64,000 nucleotides of DNA from Saccharomonospora glauca K62 (GCF_000243395.2 NZ_CM001484.1:2906424-2970423), one strand, 5' to 3'. Counted from the first letter of the stretch, positions 43,770 through 56,553 are shown. The notes: generated by a model not told the origin, from the sequence alone. Numbers and translations are program-made.

Positions 43770-44612
43770 ATGAGCGAGCAGCCGCAGGAGAACAACGACG
43801 TGGTCCGCACCCAGACCTTCGACACCGAAGGCCCCGTCGAACTCGACGTCGACGTCACGGCGGGCGCCGTGGAGATCCACCTCACCGACGAGCCGGGGGT
43901 GTCCGTGGAGGTACGGCGCTCCCAGGCCGGCACGCCGTCGTGGGCGGAGAGCGCCGCCGGGGTGTTGAACTGGGTCGGCGAGATGTTCGGGGGCCAGGCC
44001 GGGCCATTGGCCGCGTCCACCGACGCGGTACAGGAAGTCCGGATCGAGAAGCTGGGCGACCGGGTGGTGGTCCGGGGCCCGAAGCCTCCCCCGCCGTTGC
44101 GGACACCGCTCGCGGTGACCGTGTCCGCTCCCACCGACTCCCACGTTCGGGTTCGCACCCGCTTCGCCGGAGTGACGGTGCGCGGCACCTGTGGCCGGGC
44201 GGACATCGGCACCGGCACGGGGTCGGTCGCCCTCGACCGGGCCACGGGCACCACGGCCGTGCGCACGAGCAGCGGAGAGGTCGACATCGCGACGCTGTCC
44301 GGACCCGCCACCATCCACGGTGGCAGCGCAAGCGTCCGACTCGGCGAGGTCACCGACGCCGTGCTCGTCCGCACCACCACGAGCGAGATCATCGTGAGCG
44401 AGGCCGCCTCGGGGTCCGTGGAGGCCATCTCGGGCACCGGCGACATCCGGGTAGGGGTCCGGCGCGGTGTCACAGCCGAGATCGACCTCTCCAGCGGTGG
44501 GGGTACCGTCCACAGTGACCTGGAAGTCTCGGACACTCCTCCCGACGAACCGACGGCGTTGTCCATCCGGGCCCGCAGCGGGGCGGGCCGAGTCGTGGTC
44601 ACAAGCGCCTGA
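43770..44612 (+). CDS. DUF4097 beta-strand repeat protein
   Basis: A 280-residue protein made of repeated short beta strands of alternating polar and valine residues (TDSHVRVRTRFAGVTVRG, ADIGTGTGSVALD, AVRTSSGEVDIATLSG, ASVRLGEVTDAVLVRT), typical for the DUF4097 beta-helix/adhesin-like family. It has no signal peptide or membrane span. Start ATG at 43770 (GTG at 43767 possible). Co-transcribed with the RHH gene; this pair is common in Actinobacteria, role unknown. Overlaps the next convergent gene by 14 bases. Confidence 0.83.
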   Translation: MSEQPQENNDVVRTQTFDTEGPVELDVDVTAGAVEIHLTDEPGVSVEVRRSQAGTPSWAESAAGVLNWVGEMFGGQAGPLAASTDAVQEVRIEKLGDRVVVRGPKPPPPLRTPLAVTVSAPTDSHVRVRTRFAGVTVRGTCGRADIGTGTGSVALDRATGTTAVRTSSGEVDIATLSGPATIHGGSASVRLGEVTDAVLVRTTTSEIIVSEAASGSVEAISGTGDIRVGVRRGVTAEIDLSSGGGTVHSDLEVSDTPPDEPTALSIRARSGAGRVVVTSA

Positions 44613-45804
44613 GTTCGGCGGCGAGGTCCCCGCGCTCGCCGACGCCAACCTCGTCGAGACCCAACCACGAGGCCATGACGCCGAGTTCGGCGAGGAGTTC
44701 CGAGGCGACCCGGTCGCGCTCCACGCCGGGCTCGGCGAAAGCCCCCTGCACGCGCAGGACCCCGGCCGCGCGGTCGGCCTTGAGGTCGACCCGCGCCACC
44801 AACGCTCCGTCGAGCAGGAACGGGAACACGTAGTAGCCGTGGACTCGCCGTGACTCCGGCACGTAGATCTCGATGCGGTACCGGAAGCCGAACAGCCGCT
44901 CCGTCCTTTTGCGCTCCCACACCAGCGGATCGAACGGGCACAACAGCGCCCGGCCCGCCACGCGGCGGGGCGTGCGCGCGGCCACGTGCCGGTACGCGGT
45001 GGCCCTCCACGTCTCCACCCGCACCGGCTCCAGCACCCCGTCGGCGACGAGGTCGGCCACGGCCCGCCGGGTGACCTCGGGCGAGAGCCGGTAGTAGTCC
45101 CGCAGGTCCGGCTCGGTGGCGATGCCGTAGGCCCGTGCGGCGCGTTCGACGAGCTGTCGCGCGGCGGTGCGAACGTCCACGGTACGGTGCAGCACCTCCG
45201 GCGGCAGCACGCGCTCGCTGAGGTCGTACAGCCGCTCGAACCCGCGCCGGGAGCCCGTGGTCAGCACACCGATGCCGAAGAGCCATTCGCAGACCTTCTT
45301 GACGTCGGAACGCTCCCACCACGTTCCCGGAGTGCGGGCGACGGGACCCGTCAGCTCCCGCTCGATGGTGCCCGCGCCCACGGGACCGAGTTCCTTGACC
45401 ACGGCGAGCACGTCCTCCACGAGCCCCGGCTCGGCGTCGGCGATCCGGCCGTAGTGCCGCCACCATCCCCGAGGTTTCGCCCCGGAGTGCAACAGCGGCC
45501 AGTCCTCCACCGGGACCAGGCTCGCCTCGTGGGCCCAGCACTCCACGAGCAGGCGGGGACGGCGGGCACTGTGCGTCCACGCCGCCGCGTCGATCAGCTC
45601 CCGGTCGTACGCGCCGAGACGCGCGAACAGCGGCGCGTAGTGCGCGCGGACCACCACGTTCACCGAGTCCAGTTGGATCACTCGCAGCCGGTCCAGCACC
45701 CGGCGAAGCTGCCTGCGACCGGGCTCGGCACCGGGGCGGGGATCGGCGAAGCCCTGCGCGGCGAGGGCGATCCGGCGGGCGGCATCCGGGCTCACGGTTC
45801 TCAC
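44599..45804 (-). CDS. Winged-helix HTH_42/YcaQ-family protein (AlkX/AlkZ-like DNA glycosylase)
   Basis: A 401-residue protein of the YcaQ family. The catalytic Q-x-D of the AlkZ/AlkX glycosylases is present in RVIQLDSVNVVVRAHY, near residue 44. Tandem winged-helix segments follow, then CPFDPLVWERKRTERLFGFRYRIEIYVPES, the usual family signature, and a C-terminal part with GYYVFPFLLDGALVARVDLKADR. Members remove bulky or cross-linked bases. Substrate here is not known. Starts with GTG; CATGAT lies 6 bases upstream. Confidence 0.85.
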   Translation of the reverse strand: MRTVSPDAARRIALAAQGFADPRPGAEPGRRQLRRVLDRLRVIQLDSVNVVVRAHYAPLFARLGAYDRELIDAAAWTHSARRPRLLVECWAHEASLVPVEDWPLLHSGAKPRGWWRHYGRIADAEPGLVEDVLAVVKELGPVGAGTIERELTGPVARTPGTWWERSDVKKVCEWLFGIGVLTTGSRRGFERLYDLSERVLPPEVLHRTVDVRTAARQLVERAARAYGIATEPDLRDYYRLSPEVTRRAVADLVADGVLEPVRVETWRATAYRHVAARTPRRVAGRALLCPFDPLVWERKRTERLFGFRYRIEIYVPESRRVHGYYVFPFLLDGALVARVDLKADRAAGVLRVQGAFAEPGVERDRVASELLAELGVMASWLGLDEVGVGERGDLAAELRRL

Positions 45805-45869
45805 CAGCGCATCATGCCAGCTAACCCCGACACTCTTCCGGCCGTCACCGGGGCGCTACTGTGACGGAC

Positions 45870-46448
45870 ATGACGACCGCCGACGTCCGTCTCGCCACCA
45901 CCGACGACGTCCCCGAGATCACGCGGATTCAACTCTCCACGTGGCGCACCGCCTACGGGGACGCTCTGGGCACGGCCGTGAACACGCTCGTCCCGGAAGA
46001 GGTCTCGGCGAGCTGGACGGAAGCCGTGGAACACCCGGACACCGACGTCTACGTCGCCGTCGAGGGAACCACCACCGTCGGATTCTGCGTCGCGGGTCCC
46101 GCTCCCGCCTCGGAGGTCGCCGCCGCGGACGGCAGCCTGCCCGACGACGCCGACCGGACGGGACTGATCGCCTCCCTGCTCGTGGAGCCCAGGTGGGGGC
46201 GCCGGGGGCACGGGGGCCGCCTGCTCGGGACGGCGGCGGCCGGACTGCGCCGTCGCGGGGCCGAACGCGGCATCACCTGGGTCGTACAGTCCGATTCCGC
46301 GTCCCTGGCCTTCTACCGAAGCGTCGGTTGGAACCCCGACGGCACCGTGCGCATCCTCGACACCGGCGAACGCACGATCAAGGAACTCCGCATCACCGGC
46401 ACCCTCGACCTTCGCCTGGAACATCCCGAGACGTCCGATCTCGACTAG
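45870..46448 (+). CDS. GNAT family N-acetyltransferase
   Basis: A 192-residue acetyltransferase. VRLATTDDVPEITRIQLSTWRTAY opens the fold, LLVEPRWGRRGHGGRLLGTAA is the acetyl-CoA loop (R/Q-x2-G-x-G/A), and SLAFYRSVGWNPDGTVR is the last conserved part. TACTGT ends exactly 7 bases before the ATG at 45870, so it is likely leaderless; a GTG at 45861 is possible. Substrate unknown. Confidence 0.8.
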   Translation: MTTADVRLATTDDVPEITRIQLSTWRTAYGDALGTAVNTLVPEEVSASWTEAVEHPDTDVYVAVEGTTTVGFCVAGPAPASEVAAADGSLPDDADRTGLIASLLVEPRWGRRGHGGRLLGTAAAGLRRRGAERGITWVVQSDSASLAFYRSVGWNPDGTVRILDTGERTIKELRITGTLDLRLEHPETSDLD

Positions 46449-46536
46449 CGATCTCGTCCCGTCACGGAACCGTCCGGGAGGTGCCCACGTCGCAGGGGGA
46501 CCACCCGCGGATTTCTGCGACGAAGGGCGAGGGACG

Positions 46537-47184
46537 ATGACGTATCCACCACAGCCGGGCGGGCAGCCCGGACCGTACGGCCAGCAGGGACACCCCGGAG
46601 GCTGGCAGCCCCCGACCGGGCAGTCACCTCTTCCGCAAGGAGGACAGGGCTACGGCCCACCGCAGGGCTACGGCCAGCCGTACGGCGGCATGCCCCCGCA
46701 CCATCCCGGCCAGCCGATGCCTCCCGCTCCAAAGCGCAAGACCGGACTGTGGGTCGGGATCTCCGTGGCGGTGGTCGCGCTGGCGGCGTTCGGCGTCACC
46801 GGTTTCGTGGCACCCGGCTTCCTGCTCGACGACGAGGAGTCCGATTCGGACGGCAGCACCGGGGTGGTCGAGTTCGGCGACAGCGAGGCGGCCACCGCGG
46901 CCGAGCAGTTCGCCCAGAGCTGGGCGGACAGCGACAGCGAAGCGATCAAGAAGATGATCTGCCCCGGCGAGGAGGCGGCCCTGACCGGCTACGCCGTCGA
47001 CGCCGCCCATGTCACGCGGTTCCAGCCTTCCTCCGAGCTGACGGAGCAGCAGAATCCGCCGAGCGCGTCCTTCCGGGCGAAGCTCTCCCTGGAGAACCGG
47101 GGTGAGCACCTCGACGTCGAGGCGGAGTTCACCCTTGCCAAGCCCTCCGGATCGTGGTGTTGGGCCGCGATCGAAGAGGCCTGA
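46537..47184 (+). CDS. Membrane protein with Pro/Gly/Gln-rich cytoplasmic N-terminus
   Basis: A 215-residue protein. Residues 1-66 are disordered and rich in Pro, Gly, Gln and Tyr (QPGPYGQQGHPGGWQPP). One membrane span (LWVGISVAVVALAAFGVTGFV) precedes an acidic linker and an external domain of about 110 residues with EAATAAEQFAQSWADSDSE and a Cys in KKMICPGEEA, in the style of DUF4878/lumazine-binding-like outer domains. Such proteins are frequent in Pseudonocardiaceae. Function unknown. Confidence 0.75.
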   Translation: MTYPPQPGGQPGPYGQQGHPGGWQPPTGQSPLPQGGQGYGPPQGYGQPYGGMPPHHPGQPMPPAPKRKTGLWVGISVAVVALAAFGVTGFVAPGFLLDDEESDSDGSTGVVEFGDSEAATAAEQFAQSWADSDSEAIKKMICPGEEAALTGYAVDAAHVTRFQPSSELTEQQNPPSASFRAKLSLENRGEHLDVEAEFTLAKPSGSWCWAAIEEA

Positions 47185-47369
47185 GGCCGACCTCCTACTC
47201 CCGGCTCGGCGCGGGTAGACGGGGTAGCCGGTCGTCGGGGAGGCGCGGAGCGACGAAGGCGACGTGCGGGTAGGCGAGCCCGGCGCCGGCCGGGGCGGCG
47301 AATCGACCGGGTGGTCGACGACCTGCTCCGGTCATGCGCCGTGCTCGGCTCGGCCGCGGAATCCTCGGC

Positions 47370-48107
47370 TCACCCGCCGACGGCGCGGTAGAGCGACCCG
47401 ATCTCCTGCTGGGTCAGCACCCGCAGCTTGCCGGACTTCGTGTTGCCGAGACGCACCTCGCCGACGGCGGTCCGCACGAGCTTGCGCACCGGATGCCCCA
47501 CCTCGGCCATCAGCCTGCGCACGATGTGCTTGCGCCCCTCGTGCAGCACGATCTCGACCAACGTACGCCCCGGCCGCGTGTCCTTGATGCGGAACTCGTC
47601 GACCTTCACCGGGCCGTCCTCCAGCTGGATTCCCGCGCGCAGTCGCTTGCCCAGGCCGCGTGCCACGGTGCCCTCGACCTCGGCGAGGTAGGTCTTGGTG
47701 ACGTGGAACGACGGATGCATGAGCTTGTGGGCCAGGTCGCCGTCGTTGGTGAGCAGCAGCAGCCCCTCGGTGTCGGCGTCGAGCCTGCCCACGTGGAACA
47801 GCCGCTCCCGGCGGTCCGCCACGTAGTCACCCACGCACGGCCTGCCCTGCTCGTCCCGCATCGTGGTGTGCACACCCCGCGGCTTGTTCAGCGCGAGGTA
47901 CACGAGGTCGTCCCGTACCTGTACGCGCACACCGTCGACGTGGATGACGGCGGTCTCGGGGTCCACCCTGCGGCCCAGCTCGCGCACCACGGAGCCGTCC
48001 ACGCTGACGCGGCCGGCCACGATGAGCTCCTCCGCGGCGCGCCGGGAGGCGATCCCGGCCTTGGCCAGCACCTTCTGAAGGCGCACACCCTGGTCAGCTG
48101 TCGTCAA
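47370..48107 (-). CDS. rluB: 23S rRNA pseudouridine synthase RluB-like
   Basis: A 245-residue enzyme with an N-terminal S4 domain (VRLQKVLAKAGIASRRAAEELIVAGRVSVDG) and the RsuA/RluB catalytic domain (LNKPRGVHTTMRD, HVGRLDADTEGLLLLTNDGDLA with the catalytic Asp in GRLD, LHEGRKHIVRRLMAEVGHPV). It modifies uridine near position 2605 of 23S rRNA. It overlaps scpB by 14 bases, completing the scpA-scpB-rluB order known in many Actinobacteria. Downstream, 47185-47369 shows no convincing gene; cmk, which follows in mycobacteria, is not there. Confidence 0.92.
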   Translation of the reverse strand: MTTADQGVRLQKVLAKAGIASRRAAEELIVAGRVSVDGSVVRELGRRVDPETAVIHVDGVRVQVRDDLVYLALNKPRGVHTTMRDEQGRPCVGDYVADRRERLFHVGRLDADTEGLLLLTNDGDLAHKLMHPSFHVTKTYLAEVEGTVARGLGKRLRAGIQLEDGPVKVDEFRIKDTRPGRTLVEIVLHEGRKHIVRRLMAEVGHPVRKLVRTAVGEVRLGNTKSGKLRVLTQQEIGSLYRAVGG

Positions 48108-48810
48108 TCGAATCCACCTCGGGTAGCAACGGAGCGATCGGGGGCAGGTCGGAAAGCGACGAGAGCCCCAGTCGTTCCAGGAACAGTTCCGTCGTCACAT
48201 ACAGCGTGCCACCGGTCTCCGGGTCGGTGCCGCTTTCCTCGATGAGCCCGCGCGCGAGCAGGCTCCGTACGACACCGTCGACGTTGACGCCGCGGACGGC
48301 GGCGATCCGGGACCGGGTGACCGGCTGCCGATAGGCTATGACGGCCAGCGTCTCCAGCGCCGCCCTGGTCAGCTTCGACCGCTGTCCGCCCAGCAACAGC
48401 TTCTCCACGAAGGGCGCGTAGACGTCGCGGGTGTACAGGCGCCACCCTTCGGCGACCCGGCGCAGGTCCATGCCGCTGCCCCGGTCCGTCAGGTCCTCCG
48501 CCATCGTGCGCAGCATCTCGGTCACGCGGTCCACCGGCTGGTCGAGCGCGGCCGCGAGCGCCTCCTCGTTCACCGGGGCGTCCACCACCAGCATCAACGC
48601 CTCCAGCGCCGAGGCCAACGCGGTGTCGCTCGTCAGGTCCGGCAGCTCACGCGACGGCGTGACCGCGGCGGACCGTTCGGACTCCCCGGATGCCTCGGCC
48701 TCCCCGGCCTCCTCGGCCTCCGTGGGCTCGTCCGCGAGGTCGCTGTCCACGTCGAGTTCGCCCGGCGCGGGCGTGCGCCCGTCGAGGGCGTGATCGTCGG
48801 TTTCGCTCAC
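48094..48810 (-). CDS. scpB: Segregation and condensation protein ScpB
   Basis: A 238-residue kleisin-associated protein of the SMC condensin. The acidic N-terminus is disordered; two winged-helix domains follow, with SALEALMLVVDAPVNEEALAAAL, GWRLYTRDVYAPFVEKLLLG, KLTRAALETLAVIAYRQPVTRSRIAAVRGVNVDGV and LYVTTELFLERLGLSSLSDLP. It dimerises and binds ScpA. Overlaps scpA by 4 bases. Confidence 0.95.
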   Translation of the reverse strand: MSETDDHALDGRTPAPGELDVDSDLADEPTEAEEAGEAEASGESERSAAVTPSRELPDLTSDTALASALEALMLVVDAPVNEEALAAALDQPVDRVTEMLRTMAEDLTDRGSGMDLRRVAEGWRLYTRDVYAPFVEKLLLGGQRSKLTRAALETLAVIAYRQPVTRSRIAAVRGVNVDGVVRSLLARGLIEESGTDPETGGTLYVTTELFLERLGLSSLSDLPPIAPLLPEVDSIDDS

Positions 48811-49664
48811 CCGTACTCCTCGTCCTCCTGACTCGCGGCGCGATCGCGCTCGGCGTCGTCGGCGGCCTCCTCGACCGACCCTCCCGTCCAGCGCACGCGC
48901 AGCTCGGCCAGCGCCTCGTCCTGGTCGAACTGCACCACCGCCTCGCGGTAGAGCTCCAGCAGAGCCAGGAAGCGCGCCACCACCTCGATGGTGCGCTCGC
49001 AGTCGGCGACGAGCTCGGAAAACGTCGCCATGCCCTCGTTCGCCAGCCGCACCCGCAACACGGCGGCGTGCTCGCGCACCGACACCCGCGCCACGTGCAG
49101 ATGGTCCAGTGACACGGTAGGCGGCGGCTTCGGCCGGAACACCCCCACCGCCACCTCGGCGAACTTCTCGGGGGTCACGCCGAGCATCACCTCGGGCAGC
49201 AACCCCACGTAGCGCTCCTCCAAAGCCACCGAACGCGGGTACCGACGCAACGCCCCGGCTTCCAGCTCCGCGAACAAGGCCGCCACCTGCTTGTACGCGC
49301 GGTACTGAAGTATCCGGGCGAACAGCAGGTCACGCGCCTCCAGCAGCGCGAGGTCCTCCTCGCTTTCCACCTCCGCCGACGGAAGCAGGCGCGCGGCCTT
49401 CAGATCGAGCAGGGTGGCGGCCACGACGAGGAACTCCGTGATCTCGTCGAGGTTCCACTTCTGCCCCAGCGCGCGGGTGTAGGCGAGGAAGTCGTCGGTG
49501 ACCTGGTGGAGGGCCACTTCGGTCACGTCGAGCTGGTGCTGGGAGATCAGTTGCAGCAGCAGGTCGAACGGCCCCTCGAAGTTCTCCAGTTTCACCTGGA
49601 AACCACGTCGGGAGCGTTCGGTGTCGTTCCGCTCGTCGGCAGGTGGCTCGGTGGGCGCCGTCAT
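48807..49664 (-). CDS. scpA: Segregation and condensation protein ScpA (kleisin)
   Basis: A 285-residue kleisin. QVKLENFEGPFDLLLQLISQHQLDVTEVALHQVTDDFLAY is the SMC-neck binding N-domain, followed by FLVVAATLLDLKAARLLP; the C-terminal winged helix (SELVADCERTIEVVARFLALLELYREAVVQFDQDE) binds the SMC head. Acidic tail. Linked by ATGA/GTGA overlaps to the small gene upstream and scpB downstream. Confidence 0.95.
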   Translation of the reverse strand: MTAPTEPPADERNDTERSRRGFQVKLENFEGPFDLLLQLISQHQLDVTEVALHQVTDDFLAYTRALGQKWNLDEITEFLVVAATLLDLKAARLLPSAEVESEEDLALLEARDLLFARILQYRAYKQVAALFAELEAGALRRYPRSVALEERYVGLLPEVMLGVTPEKFAEVAVGVFRPKPPPTVSLDHLHVARVSVREHAAVLRVRLANEGMATFSELVADCERTIEVVARFLALLELYREAVVQFDQDEALAELRVRWTGGSVEEAADDAERDRAASQEDEEYG

Positions 49665-50059
49665 CGGCTCGTGGTGTCCTCGCCGTGTTCGACGCCGTCA
49701 CCGCGGAGCCTGCGCACCAGCACCGAGTCGTCCCCGTGCTCCTCGAAGTCGGCGAGCACGACCGCCACGGCCTCGCGCACGATCCGGCCCCGGTCCACCG
49801 CGAGGCCGTGGGATCCGCGAAGCTTCAGCCGGGCGTGCTCCATCGCGAGCAACTCGTCCCCGGACACGTACACCGTGATCTTGGCGTCGTGCTTCTGTCT
49901 GCCCGAACCCCGCCGGGGAGCGGTGATCCGCGTCAGAGGTCGGTCCGCTTGCTCGGACGTCGCCGCGCGGGGGTTCGCGGGCTCGGAGCCGTCGGTGGCC
50001 TCCTCGCCGGTCGGGCGGAGAAGCTCCGAGGCGCCGGGCGACGACGCTCGCCCGCTCAC
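49661..50059 (-). CDS. Small basic protein between parA and scpA (ribbon-helix-helix-like)
   Basis: A 132-residue protein with a disordered first half and a folded part from about 55: DAKITVYVSGDELLAMEHARLK, then DRGRIVREAVAVVLADFEEHG. A short strand followed by two helices with an Arg-Gly-Arg-Ile turn fits a ribbon-helix-helix DNA-binding fold. It overlaps parA and scpA by 4 bases on each side, so all are made together. It stands where a ParB-like partner would be expected. The family is not named by me; the RHH reading is inference. Confidence 0.6.
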   Translation of the reverse strand: MSGRASSPGASELLRPTGEEATDGSEPANPRAATSEQADRPLTRITAPRRGSGRQKHDAKITVYVSGDELLAMEHARLKLRGSHGLAVDRGRIVREAVAVVLADFEEHGDDSVLVRRLRGDGVEHGEDTTSR

Positions 50060-51066
50060 CGAGCGATCACCTCACGAGCCAACGCGCGGTAGGACATCGC
50101 CCCGGCCGACCGCGGCGCCCACCGGGTGATCGGCTCCCCGGCCACCGTGGTCTCGGGGAACCGCACGGTGCGGTTGATCACCGTGTCGAACACGGTGTCA
50201 CCGAATGCCTCCACCACGCGCGCGATGACCTCCTTCGAGTGCAGAGTTCTCGGATCGAACATGGTGGCAAGGATGCCGATGATGTCGAGTTTGGGGTTCA
50301 GCCGCTCGCGCACCTTCTCGATCGTGTCGATCAACAATGCCACACCGCGCAGGCTGAAGAACTCGCACTCCAGCGGGATGATGACCCCGTCGGCCGCCGT
50401 GAGGGCGTTCACGGTGAGCAGTCCCAGCGACGGCTGACAGTCGACCAGGATGTAGTCGTAGCGGTCGAGCACCGGACGCAACACCCGCATCAACGTGTGC
50501 TCCCGTCCCACCTCCGCCACGAGCTGCACCTCGGCGGCGGACAGGTCGATGTTGCTCGGCAGCAGGTCGACGTTCTCGACGCGGGTTTTTCGGATCACGT
50601 CGTCGACGGTGACCGAGCGCTCCATGATGACGTTGTAGACGGTTTTCTCCAGCTCGTGCGGCTGGATGCCGAGGCCCACGGACAGCGCGCCCTGGGGGTC
50701 GAAGTCCACCAACAGCACCTTGCGGCCGTACTCCGCCAGCGCCGCACCGAGATTGATGGCCGACGTCGTCTTGCCGACACCGCCCTTCTGGTTGCACATC
50801 GCCACGATCTGGGCGGGCCCGTGGCTGTCGAGCGGTGGTGGATCGGGAATGTGACGCAGCGGCCTGCCCGTCGGGCCGAGTTTGGGCCCGTCGTCGGCAC
50901 CGTCCGCACTCGTGTCGTTCTGGGTGGCCGTGGCCCTCGCGTCCCTGCTGCCCTTCGCGATACGCACGGCGGTCCGGTCGCGCTCCTCGGCGGCGGGCGA
51001 GTCGGACCCGTCTTCCTCGCTCGGGCGGTCCGACAGGCGCCGCGCCTGCTGTGGAAAAGTCGACAT
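50056..51066 (-). CDS. ParA/Soj-type ATPase of the scpAB operon
   Basis: A 336-residue ParA with CNQKGGVGKTTSAINL (deviant Walker A near residue 97), VDFDPQGALSVGLG, YILVDCQPSLGLLTVNAL and SLRGVALLIDTIEKVRERLNP. An acidic disordered stretch of about 85 residues precedes the ATPase. ATG at 51066 has AAGGAG upstream; an outer GTG start at 51090 is possible. Orthologue position: Rv1708, upstream of scpA in mycobacteria. Not the oriC ParA, since no parB or rnpA-gidB context is present. Confidence 0.9.
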   Translation of the reverse strand: MSTFPQQARRLSDRPSEEDGSDSPAAEERDRTAVRIAKGSRDARATATQNDTSADGADDGPKLGPTGRPLRHIPDPPPLDSHGPAQIVAMCNQKGGVGKTTSAINLGAALAEYGRKVLLVDFDPQGALSVGLGIQPHELEKTVYNVIMERSVTVDDVIRKTRVENVDLLPSNIDLSAAEVQLVAEVGREHTLMRVLRPVLDRYDYILVDCQPSLGLLTVNALTAADGVIIPLECEFFSLRGVALLIDTIEKVRERLNPKLDIIGILATMFDPRTLHSKEVIARVVEAFGDTVFDTVINRTVRFPETTVAGEPITRWAPRSAGAMSYRALAREVIAR

Positions 51067-51169
51067 GGGGCGAAAGCTCCTTGTTCGCATGGACCGGCGT
51101 CAGCGTATGCCGCACGGAGAGCAGCGCCAAAGCGGCTCGCCGGTCACGGCCGGAAGTACTTTCGCCCAC

Positions 51170-52108
51170 TCAGCCCAACGCACGGGGGTGAGTGGTGGCA
51201 TACACCTCACGCAGGGTGTTGACCGTGACGAGCGTGTAGACCTGTGTGGTGGCCACGGAAGCGTGTCCGAGGAGCTCCTGCACCACGCGGACGTCGGCCC
51301 CGCCTTCGAGCAGGTGGGTGGCGAACGAGTGCCGCAGCGTGTGGGGCGAGACCGTCGCCGAGATGCCCGCCCGTTCGGCGGCCGACTTCAACACCTGCCA
51401 CGCACCCTGCCGCGACAGCCTGCCCCCACGCGCGTTGAGGAACATCGCGCTCGTCCCTCGTCCCTTGGCCGCCAGCGCGGGACGCGCGCGTATCAGGTAG
51501 GCGTCGAGCGCCTCCAGGGCCGGGCGCCCGACCGGTACGAGGCGCTGCCGCCCGCCCTTGCCGTCGAGCACGACGGTGCGCTCCTGCCGGTCGACGTCGT
51601 CGACGTCGAGCCCGGTGGCCTCGGAGATCCGCGCGCCCGTCGAGTACAGCAGTTCCAGCAGAGCACGGTCACGCAGCGACCTCGCGTCCTCCCCGGCCGG
51701 AGTGTCGAGCAGTCGGAGTACGTCGCTCAAGGGCAACGCCTTGGGCAGGCGGCGGGCCGGTGCGGGCGGCCGCACCTCACGGGCGGGGTCGTCGTCGGTC
51801 CAGCCCTCGGCGTGGGCGAAGCGGTGCAGCCCGCGCACCGCCGAGAGGGCACGGGCCGCGGACGACGGTGCCAGTGGGGGCCGGTCACCGTCACCGCGTC
51901 GCAGGGACACGCCGAACGCGAGCACGTGGTCGTGGGCCACCTGCCGCAGCTCGGTCACCCCCGCGGCGGCCAGGTGGTCGAGATAGCGGCGCAGATCGCG
52001 GGCGTATCCCTCGACCGTGTTGCGGGCCGTGCCCCGTTCGACCGCCAGATGATCCAGGTAGGCGGCCACCACCTCGGGAAGAGGATGAGGATCGTCGGCC
52101 CGTGTCAC
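51170..52108 (-). CDS. xerD: Site-specific tyrosine recombinase XerD
   Basis: A 312-residue recombinase that resolves chromosome dimers at dif with XerC under FtsK control. The N-terminal SAM-like domain ([31 protein letters not shown]) is followed by the catalytic domain with Arg in [51 protein letters not shown] giving His, Arg, His and the nucleophilic Tyr. GTG at 52108 is exactly 7 bases after TAGAGT, so it is probably leaderless; the frame is open 10 codons further up. Confidence 0.93.
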   Translation of the reverse strand: MTRADDPHPLPEVVAAYLDHLAVERGTARNTVEGYARDLRRYLDHLAAAGVTELRQVAHDHVLAFGVSLRRGDGDRPPLAPSSAARALSAVRGLHRFAHAEGWTDDDPAREVRPPAPARRLPKALPLSDVLRLLDTPAGEDARSLRDRALLELLYSTGARISEATGLDVDDVDRQERTVVLDGKGGRQRLVPVGRPALEALDAYLIRARPALAAKGRGTSAMFLNARGGRLSRQGAWQVLKSAAERAGISATVSPHTLRHSFATHLLEGGADVRVVQELLGHASVATTQVYTLVTVNTLREVYATTHPRALG

Positions 52109-52313
52109 GCGGCAAACTCTAGGGGACGCCACCGACACCGTTGTTGATCAACACGGCCTCGGGCCTCGCCACCTTGGAGCGCCTCGCCCGTCCCGGTCCG
52201 GCGGCTCGTCGACCGTCGGGCCACCACGACAGTGCTACCGGCGGTCCCTCGTTCGACTACTCGAAGTTGGCAATTGGCAACGATTCGGACACCCGGTAGG
52301 TATGATCAATTCC

Positions 52314-52796
52314 ATGCATGGGGGGACCGACTCAGATCACCTTCGCATCAGTGCCACGGAGCGGGAAGCGACCAACCAGCTCCTCGCGGATCACTTCGCC
52401 GAGGGCCGCCTCACCAGCGCCGAGTACGAGGAACGGGTCGATCTCGTCCTCGCGGCGCGCACGCGGGGCGATATCCGGCCGCTGTTCACCGACCTGCCCG
52501 CTCCGCACCCCGCGTTCCTCGACTCCGAGCCCGGCGCCGAGGTGATGTCGCCGCAAACCGGCGGCGCGGTGGCACCGGCGGAGACCTCCGACCGCTCCGC
52601 GGTCACGGCGGGCATCCTGCAGATCGTGTTGCCCTTCGGCACCGGGCGGTTCTACACCGGCGAGAACCGCCGCGCCACTTTCCAGCTCGTCTGCACGATT
52701 CTCACCCTCGGGGTGGGCGCACTGTGGCCGATCGTCGACGGCATCATCCTGCTTCTCGAAGGGGGAACCGACGGTCAGGGCCGCCCCTTGAAGTGA
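52314..52796 (+). CDS. DUF1707 and TM2 domain membrane protein
   Basis: A 160-residue protein. DUF1707 domain LRISATEREATNQLLADHFAEGRLTSAEYEERVDLVLAARTRGDI at the N-terminus; then a TM2-type membrane region with FGTGRFYTGENRRATFQ and two spans. TATGAT (52301-52306) is exactly 7 bases before the ATG at 52314, so this ATG is preferred over one at 52302 that lies inside the hexamer. A tandem TTGGCA (52267, 52274) is upstream. Such proteins may be regulatory; function unknown. Confidence 0.82.
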   Translation: MHGGTDSDHLRISATEREATNQLLADHFAEGRLTSAEYEERVDLVLAARTRGDIRPLFTDLPAPHPAFLDSEPGAEVMSPQTGGAVAPAETSDRSAVTAGILQIVLPFGTGRFYTGENRRATFQLVCTILTLGVGALWPIVDGIILLLEGGTDGQGRPLK

Positions 52797-52805
52797 GGCG
52801 GCCCC
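52779..52805. terminator. Convergent terminator between DUF1707 and NUDIX genes
   Basis: Perfect 8-bp arms GGGCCGCC and GGCGGCCC with an 11-base loop that contains the TGA of the DUF1707 gene. Confidence 0.6.
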
Positions 52806-52817
52806 TCGTCGAGCGAG

Positions 52818-56502
<3,685 letters not shown>

Positions 56503-56516
56503 ACCGGGCGCCCTCG

Positions 56517-56533
56517 GCTCGTCGGTGACGAGC
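56517..56533. terminator. Hairpin terminator between aroA and steA
   Basis: GCTCGTC and GACGAGC, a perfect 7-bp stem with a 3-base loop, lie in the 51-base gap between two convergent genes. Confidence 0.6.
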
Positions 56534-56553
56534 GGCGGGAAGCCGTCCCGTCC

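Noticed and set aside
43199..44612. HicAB toxin-antitoxin system
   Set aside because: Only an RHH domain is HicB-like; the partner is a DUF4097 beta protein, not a HicA toxin.
47185..47369. Possible 46-codon minus-strand ORF (47195-47335) after rluB
   Set aside because: No ribosome-binding site and no recognisable similarity; Arg/Pro/Ala composition is what GC-rich non-coding DNA gives.
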